64,000 nt of DNA from Akkermansia sp. N21116 (GTDB taxonomy: Bacteria > Verrucomicrobiota > Verrucomicrobiia > Verrucomicrobiales > Akkermansiaceae), in the NCBI RefSeq assembly GCF_029854705.2, contig NZ_CP139035.1:1984001-2048000 (forward strand). Reading direction: 5' to 3'. A model generated the notes under the pieces. It searched no databases. It saw only the letters and a program-made list of their open reading frames with translations, and had not been told where the DNA came from. Of the stretch, positions 7,443 to 14,676 are shown one piece after another (position 1 is the first letter of the stretch; each line of letters begins with the position of its first letter). The translations under genes and the position numbers were made by a program.

Positions 7443-7694
7443 ATGAGCAAGAAAGAGAAGCTGATAGCAAAAATCCTCAGTGGGGAGCATGATGGGAACG
7501 TTACGTTCGACGAACTCATGAATTGCCTTTCACGACTGGGTTTTAGCATCAGGAATACGGGGGGATCGCATTTTGTGGCAAGTCGTCCGAATGAATCTCC
7601 TCTGACTCTTCAACCAAGGAAGGATGGCAAAGCGAAGCCCTATCAACTCGAACAAGTCAGAATTCATCTCAACAAGTATGGGCTTGAAAAATAG
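7443..7694 (+). CDS. hicA: HicA-family mRNA interferase toxin
   Basis: An 83-residue basic double-stranded-RNA-binding-fold protein. TFDELMNCLSRLGFSIRNTG is followed by GSHF, with His43 as the family's catalytic histidine in the conserved G-S-H motif. HicA toxins cleave mRNA in the cytoplasm until bound by HicB. The ATG at 7443 is chosen over an in-frame ATG at 7425 because it coincides with the predicted transcription start and gives the standard HicA N-terminus. hicB follows 36 bases later. It sits at the very left edge of the prophage, a common place for addiction modules. Confidence 0.88.
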   Translation: MSKKEKLIAKILSGEHDGNVTFDELMNCLSRLGFSIRNTGGSHFVASRPNESPLTLQPRKDGKAKPYQLEQVRIHLNKYGLEK

Positions 7695-7730
7695 CCCATA
7701 CGATACAATCCAAGAAGATATAACCATCAA

Positions 7731-8105
7731 ATGAATATGTATAATTACGCAATCACTCTCAAATGGTCAGACCAAGATCACGCCTGGGTTGCTCTGGTTC
7801 CAGAGTTACCCGGTTGCATGGCAGACGGTGAAACTCCGGAGGAAGCTGTTTCCGAAGTCAGGAAGTCTATTCAAGACTGGATTGAGGAAGCCCAGCGGGT
7901 TCAATATCCCGTGCCGGTTCCTCTGCCGTCTATCGACAATATTATCAAGGCCGGGGAATTGCTCAATAAGTCGGAGTTGGCCCGCCTGCTCGGTATCGGT
8001 ACTCGTACTCTTAGCGCACGCATTGCCCGCAGGACTCCTTTGTCGGAAGATGAAAGCCGCCGCATTCAAAAGGTTCTTTCCGAGCGCGGTGTCTGTCTTA
8101 TTTAA
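7731..8105 (+). CDS. hicB: HicB-family antitoxin with C-terminal DNA-binding domain
   Basis: A 124-residue protein. The N-terminal HicB partial RNase-H-like fold is clear (AWVALVPELPGCMADGETPE, EEAVSEVRKSIQDWIEEA). The C-terminal half (LNKSELARLLGIGTRTLSAR) is a helix-turn-helix of Xre/Arc-like size. It neutralises HicA and should repress the pair through the palindrome at 7411-7436. A rho-independent terminator follows immediately, so hicAB is a self-contained two-gene unit. Confidence 0.9.
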   Translation: MNMYNYAITLKWSDQDHAWVALVPELPGCMADGETPEEAVSEVRKSIQDWIEEAQRVQYPVPVPLPSIDNIIKAGELLNKSELARLLGIGTRTLSARIARRTPLSEDESRRIQKVLSERGVCLI

Positions 8106-8121
8106 GTACCCCGTGACGCAG

Positions 8122-8154
8122 GCCCGGAGGGTGTGAGCCTTCCGGGCTTTTTTT
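8122..8154 (+). terminator. rho-independent terminator after hicB
   Basis: A GC-rich stem, GCCCGGAGG paired with CCTTCCGGGC around a seven-base loop, is followed by seven T residues. It lies 17 bases past the hicB stop codon. Confidence 0.85.
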
Positions 8155-8208
8155 GTACGATTGCAGGTTGATATGGACTTTCCATGAGGGATTTGTTAAA
8201 AGTGTTCA

Positions 8209-9903
8209 ATGTTTTCCCGGTTTTCACCTAATTGTATTATGTGCATTATCCTGAGACATGTTGTTCTTCTCGCGGCGGCAGCGGTATTGCTTTCCCCTCA
8301 TGCCTATTCCGGTTCCGACGATGTTGCCCGCTTTCTTGGGTATGGGCGTTCTTCGGATATTTCCCGGGCGGCGAAAGGGGTTCTGAATAGCAAGATTGAT
8401 ATGGGCACGCTCACGCCGGAAAGGATTCGCGAGGTTGCGAAGTCGCCGGAGGTGGCCGAGTTGTGTTATCTGGATCAGTTTTTTTCTCAGGCGGGTTCTG
8501 TGAGGTCGTTCGTTCAAGGGGAGCTTGGGGACAAGGAGTTTGTGGCATGGCTGGCAAGTCACGAGGATATTTTCAAGCAACTTGCCCATTCGGGGGGAGG
8601 GAGCAAGGAGACGCTCGGGTTTCTGTACAAGGTGTGGAAGGGTAATAACAAGACGCTGTCGAATGTTGAAATCAGCATGGCCCTTGGGGCCGGGCTGATT
8701 GCCGACAAGATGCCGCCTGATGACTGTCTCGCCAAATTCGAGTTTTACCGGACGTCATTCAACTCGGGCAAGTGCCATCCCCAGGCCGGGATGCTTGAAC
8801 CGTGGGAGTGGGTAATTGTGCTGAGAGGCCGAGAGAGTATTCCGGATTTGACGTGGGCGCAGGAATTCATTGAGCCGAAGAATATCAAGCCGGAGAAGGC
8901 CGGGAGCCGCTTTGCCGGGTTTATCCCATACCGAAAGGAAAATGAAAAGGGGGTGAGCATTCACAAGGGGGCGGCGTTTTACGACCACAAGCCGATCACG
9001 CTGAAGCTCTATACCGAATACGGCGGTGTGTGCGGGGCGGTGTCGAGCGGAGCATCGGGGTTTTTACGGGCGAAAGGGGTTCCGGCCTATACGATCGGCC
9101 AGCCGGGCCATTGCGCGTTTCTGTGGAAGCATCCCAAGGGGCACTGGGAGATCGGGAACAATATCAGCGGCTGGAACTGGTCTACCGGGAAAAGCCAGCT
9201 CCCGTGGGGCGGCCCTGTTGCGTTCCACCGAACCTACAATTCTTTTTTAGGACATCCGAATGCGGATGAATCGCGGGTGATGTATTATCTTTCCTTTTGC
9301 ACGCAAAAACCGGAAAACGCCGAGTTGCTTCTCCGGGAGGCGGTGGCGGCGAATCCGTACAATTATCCTGCCTGGCAACGCTATCTCACGGCCAAGGCGA
9401 AGAATGCGACTGACGAGCAAAAGATGGCCTATTTGAAGGAGTTTGCCGGGGCGATGCCCGATGAAAACAACATGATTTGGCATGTGGCCCAGAATATTTT
9501 GAAGATCAAGGAAAAACGAGTGAATCCCTATGAGCTTTATGCCTGTGTGGTCGGCCCGAATTGCACGAGGGATGCGGAGGAGTTTTTTACACGGCAGGTG
9601 TGGAACAAGCTTGTGGCCGATTGTCCGCAAATCAAGCCGATTGCGGAATACAAGGCCGGGTTCCGTGGGAGGTATTTGAGTGTCTTTGTCGAGAAATCCA
9701 AGGCCGCGAAGTGGAGTGCCAAGATGAAAAAGCATACCGCAAGCATGCTGGAGGAGTCGATCAAGGTGTTGCAAAATCAGGATGAGACTCGGAAGTATTA
9801 TCTGGAAACGTATAAGAGTATGCTCGAAATCTGGAATGACAAGGCGATGGACGAGCGGTTTGTCGAATTTATGGGCAAGGTTCCGTCAGAGGGAGGTTCC
9901 TGA
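8209..9903 (+). CDS. secreted transglutaminase-like (Cys-His-Asn) protein, probable lysogenic-conversion cargo
   Basis: A 564-residue protein with a signal peptide (hydrophobic VVLLAAAAVLL, then SPHAYSG). The central region carries a transglutaminase-core layout: Cys275 in YGGVCGAVSSGASGFLRAKG, His301 in GQPGHCAFLW and Asn317/318 in HWEIGNNISGW, the spacing of the papain-like triad. Such domains act as proteases, deamidases or crosslinkers, or are inactive. The C-terminal 220 residues are helical with TPR-like spacing and no recognised domain. The ATG at 8239 is an alternative start; neither has a strong ribosome-binding site. It lies alone between hicAB and the phage regulators, typical of cargo expressed in the lysogen. 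The substrate is unknown. Confidence 0.6.
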   Translation: MFSRFSPNCIMCIILRHVVLLAAAAVLLSPHAYSGSDDVARFLGYGRSSDISRAAKGVLNSKIDMGTLTPERIREVAKSPEVAELCYLDQFFSQAGSVRSFVQGELGDKEFVAWLASHEDIFKQLAHSGGGSKETLGFLYKVWKGNNKTLSNVEISMALGAGLIADKMPPDDCLAKFEFYRTSFNSGKCHPQAGMLEPWEWVIVLRGRESIPDLTWAQEFIEPKNIKPEKAGSRFAGFIPYRKENEKGVSIHKGAAFYDHKPITLKLYTEYGGVCGAVSSGASGFLRAKGVPAYTIGQPGHCAFLWKHPKGHWEIGNNISGWNWSTGKSQLPWGGPVAFHRTYNSFLGHPNADESRVMYYLSFCTQKPENAELLLREAVAANPYNYPAWQRYLTAKAKNATDEQKMAYLKEFAGAMPDENNMIWHVAQNILKIKEKRVNPYELYACVVGPNCTRDAEEFFTRQVWNKLVADCPQIKPIAEYKAGFRGRYLSVFVEKSKAAKWSAKMKKHTASMLEESIKVLQNQDETRKYYLETYKSMLEIWNDKAMDERFVEFMGKVPSEGGS

Positions 9904-9947
9904 CTTGTGACGGGTTTGTTTTAAGGTGACATTGTAAGTTTTTTTCA

Positions 9948-9984
9948 AATTAGTATTGCATCCGCAATACTAATTGTGTATATT
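9948..9984 (+). promoter_or_regulatory. palindromic operator and promoter upstream of small coiled-coil gene
   Basis: A perfect 12-bp inverted repeat, AATTAGTATTGC / ATCC / its complement, spans 9948-9975. It overlaps a weak -35 (TTGCAT, 9956-9961) placed 17 bases from TATATT (9979-9984). Two GTTAAC boxes follow at 9991-9996 and 10002-10007. The arrangement looks like a tightly repressed promoter for the following genes; the cognate regulator is not known. Confidence 0.5.
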
Positions 9985-10024
9985 GTGCTTGTTAACAGTA
10001 AGTTAACCAATAACAAAACAGTAA

Positions 10025-10237
10025 ATGAAAGAAATCAATACGATGGAAAACGAAGTTGAGAGCATACAGGACATCCGGGACAATATCGAGTTGCTTGAGT
10101 TAAAGCAGAAGCAACTTTCCCGAAGGTTCAATCATACGGTCGGCGCAAAGGAAATCCAGAGGCTGATTGGAGAGATGACGGATATTACGACGCAGATTCG
10201 AGCGCAGGAAGAGAAGCTTGAATCTTTGATCGGCTAA
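10025..10237 (+). CDS. small coiled-coil phage protein, function unknown
   Basis: A 70-residue, highly charged protein predicted to be almost all helix, with heptad-like leucine/isoleucine spacing (IRDNIELLELKQKQLSRRF, then IGEMTDITTQIRAQEEKLES). No family is recognised. A second in-frame ATG at 10043 could be the start. It is preceded by the operator at 9948-9975 and followed by a GC hairpin. The position beside the repressor region suggests a regulatory or scaffold-like role, but nothing in the sequence proves this. Confidence 0.5.
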   Translation: MKEINTMENEVESIQDIRDNIELLELKQKQLSRRFNHTVGAKEIQRLIGEMTDITTQIRAQEEKLESLIG

Positions 10238-10245
10238 TATGAAAC

Positions 10246-10271
10246 AGCCCCCCGACACTCGCCGGGGGGCT
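10246..10271 (+). terminator. GC-rich hairpin after the coiled-coil gene (terminator-like, no T-tract)
   Basis: AGCCCCCCG pairs with CGGGGGGCT across an eight-base loop. The T-tract is missing; instead a sequence resembling 10011-10045 (TAACAAAACAGTA...) follows, so a small unit seems to have been duplicated. Confidence 0.5.
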
Positions 10272-10327
10272 AACAAAACAGTATTGAAAGATCAATACCT
10301 TGGGTTAAGGTATCACTGCCACACGCC

Positions 10328-10603
10328 ATGTCAATTGATTACGAACCTCCTCAACCGGCCCGCTATGTCGTCCACGGAAACGCTGTGTCCGCGCCCGACT
10401 GGGTCAAGGCGGTTATCAGCGAGATTGCCGCCACGCGATGCGGTGGCGGGTGGGGGGCCAAGGCGGCGGCCGTCGAGCTTATTGCCCGCCATACGGGCCG
10501 GAGCACCCAAACGGTGAAGCAATGGCAATCGGGAGCCAATCGGCTGGACGATGAGACGGCCCGAAAAATATTTGATTTGTTTTCTCAGGACGGGGTGAAA
10601 TAG
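10328..10603 (+). CDS. small helix-turn-helix phage protein
   Basis: A 91-residue protein: WVKAVISEIAATRCGGGWGA is followed by a helix-turn-helix-like IARHTGRSTQTVKQWQSGAN and DETARKIFDLF. The QWQSG segment resembles the recognition helix of the minus-strand protein at 23452-23739 (VWQWLSGQQRPS), hinting at related DNA-binding proteins in one phage. The start has no clear ribosome-binding site. Regulatory function is inferred from the fold only. Confidence 0.5.
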   Translation: MSIDYEPPQPARYVVHGNAVSAPDWVKAVISEIAATRCGGGWGAKAAAVELIARHTGRSTQTVKQWQSGANRLDDETARKIFDLFSQDGVK

Positions 10604-10639
10604 TCTTTTCTTTTGGCGGCCATGTTTTAGTTTTTTTAC

Positions 10640-11776
10640 ATGACCAGTTCCCGTACTAAAAAATGGAGTCTTGTTTCCTCTTTGGATGATGAAGAGCAGT
10701 TGTGGAGGTTTCAGAATGCCGGTACGACGGTTCCCCTGTCTATCGATCATGAAAAAGGGACCGGCCTTTTTGAAGGCAGTGAAGGGGAACGCTATGAGGT
10801 GTCTCTGACCCGGTGCCAATGCCGGGATCAGGTCAGAAGGAGGAAGCCTTGCAAACACATGTACCGTCTTGCTCTTGAGCTTGGCATTCTGAGACCTGAC
10901 GCATGGAAGGAGGTTGCAGGCAATGAAAATGGGAAGAGAACGGAGGCTATTGTTGATGCCGGGAACCGTGACGAGGTTCCTCATGAGGGTAAGGCCAGAT
11001 TGAGCAAGCTGTGTGTGTGGTCGCTCATTTGCGGTGTTTTTTCAATTCCATTTTCTCCGTTCATGATTTTTCAGGTGTTGAGTGTATGGTTTGGGATAAA
11101 AGGCATCATGGGGTGCAGGAGAGAAGGGAAAAGGGGGAAATGGTTGGGGGTTGCCGGTATTGCGGTGTCCTGTCTCTCGTGCGTGATATTTTTTGTCTGG
11201 CTTTTGTCGCCTGACAAGAAGAAGGATGTTCCCGTGGATTCCGCTGTCTCCGTTTCGGAAGCTCCTGTTCCGGCCCGGACGGCCCAGCCCGGCCTTGCTC
11301 CATCCCCCGTGGAGGAGGATATTTGGCAGGTGGATGAAACAAACACGATGACGGAGGATGAAAAGGAGAAGCTTTTGATTGAAGCGGGAATCAAGGAGGA
11401 CAAGAAGGCCAATGCGGAAAGGAAAAAGAAGTTGCAGGAGGAAGAGGATCGGAAGAAGAAGGAACGTGAGGAGGAGCTTTCCGTACTGTCTCCGCATGAC
11501 AGGGCTTTATTTGTTTTCGACGAGTGCCAGCATGCCTGCAAGTTTTTCCTGAAGAAGGCGATCAAGGAAGGGATGCATGATCCGGATTCATTTGAATTCG
11601 TTTCCCTCAGCAGGGAGGCGATCAAGGTCGGTGATAATCAGTACGATGTTCAGGCAGAGTACAAGTATCGGGGGAAGAATGTACTTGGAGCCAAGGTTCT
11701 CAATTCGATGAAATTCAAGTTCAGTACAGAAAAAGAGAATATGTACGATATTGAGGAACCCACGCTCGTCCATTAG
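10640..11776 (+). CDS. SWIM zinc finger - DUF4190-like membrane - charged-helix fusion protein
   Basis: A 378-residue multi-part protein. Residues 45-80 hold a SWIM zinc finger, CxC...CxH, with Cys59, Cys61, Cys71 and His73. Residues 120-195 contain two membrane helices with a short cytoplasmic loop (WFGIKGIMGCRREGKRGKWL), the DUF4190 pattern. Residues 240-290 form a very charged helix rich in K and E. The C-terminal 85 residues (HDRALFVFDECQHACKFF... DPDSFEFVS) form a small domain of unknown role. The architecture would place a nucleic-acid/protein-binding finger on the membrane. A terminator follows. A surface-exclusion or lysogeny-maintenance role is speculative. Confidence 0.55.
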   Translation: MTSSRTKKWSLVSSLDDEEQLWRFQNAGTTVPLSIDHEKGTGLFEGSEGERYEVSLTRCQCRDQVRRRKPCKHMYRLALELGILRPDAWKEVAGNENGKRTEAIVDAGNRDEVPHEGKARLSKLCVWSLICGVFSIPFSPFMIFQVLSVWFGIKGIMGCRREGKRGKWLGVAGIAVSCLSCVIFFVWLLSPDKKKDVPVDSAVSVSEAPVPARTAQPGLAPSPVEEDIWQVDETNTMTEDEKEKLLIEAGIKEDKKANAERKKKLQEEEDRKKKEREEELSVLSPHDRALFVFDECQHACKFFLKKAIKEGMHDPDSFEFVSLSREAIKVGDNQYDVQAEYKYRGKNVLGAKVLNSMKFKFSTEKENMYDIEEPTLVH

Positions 11777-11790
11777 TTTTCAGGTTCGAC

Positions 11791-11824
11791 AAAGCCCTGT
11801 CCGTGATGCAGACAGGGCTTTTTA
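11791..11824. terminator. terminator between convergent genes
   Basis: AAAGCCCTGTC pairs with GACAGGGCTTT around a nine-base loop and is followed on the plus strand by a T-run. It separates the rightward SWIM gene from the leftward repressor operon and may serve both. Confidence 0.82.
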
Positions 11825-11825
11825 T

Positions 11826-11954
11826 TCAAAAGGACGGAGTACGTAGGTCGGGGAATGAGTTCATCCATTCGGCAAGGTCGAAGCGTTCACCCGGGAGGAG
11901 GTGCGCTTCGATGAAGCGGCGCATGGCTTCGTTTTCGCGTTCGAGGTCATGCAA
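11826..11954 (-). CDS. small protein coupled to the phage repressor gene
   Basis: The frame LHDLERENEAMRRFIEAHLLPG... ends at 11826, just before the shared terminator. A TTG at 11954 overlaps the stop codon of the repressor (TTGCATGA), which suggests translational coupling; an ATG at 11921 is the alternative start. The product is about 42 residues with one amphipathic helix and the ending AEWMNSFPDLR. No family is recognised. Its conserved-looking helix and operon position suggest a repressor partner or antirepressor-like peptide. Confidence 0.45.
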   Translation of the reverse strand: MHDLERENEAMRRFIEAHLLPGERFDLAEWMNSFPDLRTPSF

Positions 11955-12393
11955 GCTCTTCTTCCTTGGTTGCCAGTCCCACAATAATGTTTGTATCAGA
12001 GGCTGGGCTTTTGGTTTTCTTCCTGACCTCAATATAAGCGGAAATTTTGTCGCTGTTTTCTCCGGCGTAGTTCATGGCCCAGGCTACCCATTCTTCCACG
12101 GACAGCCCGTGTTCATGGGCGAGTATGACGAAGCGGTCATAACTTTCACGGCTGACGGAGATATGCAGGGTTGAATCAAGCGTGACATTCACGACGGGCG
12201 GGCGGCCCGTCTCCGTGTCTGACGTTTTCATCAGGTGCTTGATGAGGTCGAGTTTCAAGGCCGGGATTTGACCTGACGCGAAAAACCACGAATCGACCGT
12301 TCTTTTGTCCACATGGCATTGCTGGCCCAGCCACTCCCGGTTCTTACCGATGCTCTTGAGCCATTTTTTTACATCATCCTTCGTCGGTGTCAT
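11947..12393 (-). CDS. phage repressor (CI-like, helix-turn-helix)
   Basis: A 148-residue protein. The N-terminal helix-turn-helix is VKKWLKSIGKNREWLGQQCH then VDKRTVDSWF; the C-terminal half, which includes LHISVSRESYDRFVILAHEH, has no LexA-type protease motif. Transcribed leftward away from the early operon, it is the natural lysogeny repressor. The start is set at 12393 because the -10 box (12405-12400) puts the transcript start at that ATG; an upstream in-frame ATG at 12408 would lie upstream of the transcript. The mRNA is therefore predicted to be leaderless. Without a peptidase domain, induction may not follow classic RecA cleavage. Confidence 0.7.
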   Translation of the reverse strand: MTPTKDDVKKWLKSIGKNREWLGQQCHVDKRTVDSWFFASGQIPALKLDLIKHLMKTSDTETGRPPVVNVTLDSTLHISVSRESYDRFVILAHEHGLSVEEWVAWAMNYAGENSDKISAYIEVRKKTKSPASDTNIIVGLATKEEELA

Positions 12394-12399
12394 GTGCCT

Positions 12400-12500
12400 A
12401 ATATACAAGGCACTTTGTAATTGTCAAGCGGCGTTCAAAAAATAAATTACAAAATAATTTGTACATTTTTGTTGACTGAATACAAACTGCCTTGTATATA
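12400..12500. promoter_or_regulatory. divergent repressor/early promoters with three operators
   Basis: Three 16-bp sites fit TACAAA(N5)TTGTA read in one or the other orientation: 12404-12419 (TACAAGGCACTTTGTA), 12448-12463 (TACAAAATAATTTGTA) and 12481-12496 (TACAAACTGCCTTGTA). The rightward promoter is TTGACT (12472-12477), 17 bases, TATATA (12495-12500), with the third operator lying in its spacer. The leftward promoter is TTGACA (12427-12422), 16 bases, TATATT (12405-12400), with the first operator over its -10. This is the layout of a lambda-type genetic switch. Confidence 0.75.
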
Positions 12501-12549
12501 TGGGCCTACACAACAGGGGAGGCATCCCCGCCAACAAGAAGGAGACCCC

Positions 12550-12750
12550 ATGAACGAGATCATACAAATTCCTACAGACCAGATTACCAAGAATCCTGCT
12601 ACATGCGCTTTCGTCGTCAAGGTGGCAGCATCCAATAACATCAGCATCCCCCAGGCATGCACAATGATTATTGATGCCGTCGCCGACATCGAAGAGGAAC
12701 GCCTAAACAGGAAAAACGCAACATCCGAACGGGAGGCGGTCGGGGCATGA
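12550..12750 (+). CDS. first early-operon protein, Cro position, function unknown
   Basis: A 66-residue protein starting after a strong AAGGAGA ribosome-binding site. An in-frame ATG at 12421 is rejected because it lies upstream of the early promoter. The sequence (NPATCAFVVKVAASNNISIP then QACTMIIDAVADIEEER) is mainly helical; a helix-turn-helix is possible around NNISIPQACTMI but not clear. Its location as the first gene of the rightward transcript is where Cro would be expected. No further match is claimed. Confidence 0.55.
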   Translation: MNEIIQIPTDQITKNPATCAFVVKVAASNNISIPQACTMIIDAVADIEEERLNRKNATSEREAVGA

Positions 12751-12864
12751 ATCAATCGTCCCGGCCCACGGTGGGCGCCACGTCATAGTGTAGTACGGAA
12801 CCGAGAGGCGGGAGGAATCCCCGGGACGACCTTTTTACAAATCACTTACAACATATCCATTATC

Positions 12865-13095
12865 ATGAACGAACAATATACGCGACTCGGCCGCATTGAA
12901 GCCGAAACGGCCTGGAAACGGGGGGACGGCGATTGTGTCGCCCGTGTTGTCCGGGAGAATCTTGACCGGGAGGAGGGCGAGGATTTCCAGGGGAATATTT
13001 TCTGGTTTGCGGTTTCCGCACTGGTGTTCGCCGGGTTTACCGCGCTTGTGCTGACGGTGGTTGCCGGGGTGGTGTTTCATTTTTACCTGTCCTGA
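12865..13095 (+). CDS. small single-pass membrane protein
   Basis: A 76-residue protein with a soluble, charged N-terminal half (RLGRIEAETAWKRGDGDCVA) and one C-terminal membrane helix (FAVSALVFAGFTALVLTVVA) with a very short tail. The topology, cytoplasmic N-terminus with a C-terminal anchor, is common in early phage proteins that affect the host envelope or exclude superinfection, but no family is recognised. It is followed 5 bases later by the excisionase-like gene. Confidence 0.6.
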   Translation: MNEQYTRLGRIEAETAWKRGDGDCVARVVRENLDREEGEDFQGNIFWFAVSALVFAGFTALVLTVVAGVVFHFYLS

Positions 13096-13100
13096 CGATT

Positions 13101-13343
13101 ATGTATTACGACGAAGAGGATATTTTGACGAGCGCCGAGCTTGTCCGGGAGTTCCCGAAGACGTTCCGGTCTCAAAATTCAGTGGCCTACATGGTCAACA
13201 AGTTCGGCCTGCCGCACCGGAGGGTGTCACCCCGCAAGTTGCAATTTTCGAGGAGCCGCATTCTGGAGTGGCTTGCCAACAAGGAACGAGGGTGCGGGGA
13301 AAGTCCATCCGAGAGCAAGCTTAAATCGAGGTTCGTTTCCTAA
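13101..13343 (+). CDS. excisionase/AlpA-like helix-turn-helix protein
   Basis: An 80-residue protein. TSAELVREFPKTFRSQNSVA followed by YMVNKFGLPHRRVSPRKLQF and RSRILEWLANKE has the shape of the winged helix-turn-helix HTH_17/AlpA family: helix-turn-helix, a basic wing with an aromatic residue, and a last helix with an LEWL motif. Such proteins serve as excisionases or early activators. It is far from the integrase in the prophage map but in the early operon, as for many Xis proteins. A transcriptional activator is the alternative. Confidence 0.5.
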   Translation: MYYDEEDILTSAELVREFPKTFRSQNSVAYMVNKFGLPHRRVSPRKLQFSRSRILEWLANKERGCGESPSESKLKSRFVS

Positions 13344-13380
13344 CAACCGATTCACAATCTTCACCAAACACGCAAAAACC

Positions 13381-13797
13381 ATGAATGAAGAAAACAAGAA
13401 CCAATACAATCCCGGAGACCTTTTTATCAATGGTCTTTCGGAAATATCAGACGGCAAGCTCATGATTCAGGTCGATGAAAAATTCGCCGCTGTCGTGAGT
13501 GCCGTGATGAAGACGGGCAACCGTGGCTCTCTGCAAATTACGCTTGCTTTCAAGCGTAAGGGCGGGGAACGGCAAATCGAAATTACGCCCAAGATCAAGG
13601 CGAGTATTCCAGATGCGGATATCCCGTCACGCATTTTGTTTGCGGATATGGATAGCGGGACTCTCCATGTGTCCGATCCGTTGCAAACGACGATGAAATT
13701 TGATCCCGACCTTCCGATGAAGGTTCTTCCGAACCGACCTGCCGGGAGTGTGATTGATGTGGAGGGTATGCCCTCCAAGGTGGCGAATCTCGCCTAA
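13381..13797 (+). CDS. early phage protein of unknown function
   Basis: A 138-residue protein starting at an ATG 37 bases after the previous stop (MNEENKNQYNPGDLFINGLS). The composition alternates beta-like stretches (LMIQVDEKFAAVVSAVMKTG, GSLQITLAFKRKGGERQIEI). It precedes a DUF2303-type gene, an arrangement typical of recombination or ssDNA-related early regions. No motif allows a function to be assigned. A longer in-frame reading from 13141 would overlap the whole preceding gene and is not used. Confidence 0.6.
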   Translation: MNEENKNQYNPGDLFINGLSEISDGKLMIQVDEKFAAVVSAVMKTGNRGSLQITLAFKRKGGERQIEITPKIKASIPDADIPSRILFADMDSGTLHVSDPLQTTMKFDPDLPMKVLPNRPAGSVIDVEGMPSKVANLA

Positions 13798-13830
13798 TAA
13801 GAACAATAATACCATTACTATTAAAATATT

Positions 13831-14649
13831 ATGGAAGATACAGAAGAATTGCTGTCTGCCGTTCGCGTGCAGGAAATCTCTAATGGGCAAGCCGCCGTGG
13901 TACCGGATGGCTATGATATCAGGAATCTCGCCGTGTTGGGAGAGGTTCCCCCTCGGAAGGCCCAGACGGTTGCCGTGCTCGACATCGAAACGCTGATTGA
14001 TTGTGTCAAACGCGAAGATGAGGATGCCTGCGACCGGAAGTCCGTCATTTATGTGAATGATGAAAAGGTTGTTGCCGTGTTCAATCACTATGATTCCGGC
14101 TCGGCGCCGGGATGGGGGGACGATACGGCGACGATGGAGCTACACAAGACGGTCGAGTGGGACAACTGGATGGGCAATAGCGGACAGGCGATGTGTCAAA
14201 AGGAGTTCGTGGAGTTTATCGAAGAGAATTTCAACGATATCAAGTCTCCCAATCCTGCGGATATGCTGACGATTGTCAGCAAGTTCGACATGCACCGCCA
14301 GGTTGTTTTCAAGTCTGCCTACCGTTCCAGCGATGGGGAAACGAAGGTGACCTACGATGAAAGCAACAACACGAAGAGCGGGGAGATTGATCTGCCGACC
14401 GAGTTCACGATTGTAATTCCGGTTATTCAGGGTGCCGAGGCGTTCACGACGTATGCGATCAAGGTGCGCCTGAAAGTACGGCTGACGAATGAAGGCCGTT
14501 TGTTCTTCACCTATACGCTGTACCGCCCTGACGTGCCTGAACGCTCCGCCGTGAAGGATCTTTCCGAGCGAATTGAAACGGCGTTGCCGGAAAACAGGGT
14601 TATCCGCGGGGCCATCGAGTGTTCGACGCACAGTACGTTTGCCAATTAG
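13831..14649 (+). CDS. DUF2303 (YfdQ-like) phage protein
   Basis: A 272-residue protein matching the DUF2303 family seen in many temperate phages near recombination genes. The pattern includes FNHYDSGSAPGWGDDTATME, then LHKTVEWDNWMGNSGQAMCQ with EFVEFIEENFNDI, and a beta-rich second half (FTIVIPVIQGAEAFTTYAIK, VRLKVRLTNEGRLFFTYTLY). Its biochemical role is unknown; location suggests involvement in replication or recombination. The gene starts 33 bases after its neighbour and is followed by a strong hairpin. Confidence 0.72.
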   Translation: MEDTEELLSAVRVQEISNGQAAVVPDGYDIRNLAVLGEVPPRKAQTVAVLDIETLIDCVKREDEDACDRKSVIYVNDEKVVAVFNHYDSGSAPGWGDDTATMELHKTVEWDNWMGNSGQAMCQKEFVEFIEENFNDIKSPNPADMLTIVSKFDMHRQVVFKSAYRSSDGETKVTYDESNNTKSGEIDLPTEFTIVIPVIQGAEAFTTYAIKVRLKVRLTNEGRLFFTYTLYRPDVPERSAVKDLSERIETALPENRVIRGAIECSTHSTFAN

Positions 14650-14676
14650 TGGCGGCAGTGGATCAACAATAAAAAA

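Noticed and set aside
7237-7446. 69-codon plus-strand open frame at the prophage left edge
   Set aside because: It runs through the hicAB promoter and operator, has no ribosome-binding site and shows no protein-like pattern.
12747-12788. 13-codon frame overlapping the end of the Cro-position gene (ATGA)
   Set aside because: Too short to support; it falls in a GC hairpin-like stretch and has no partner.
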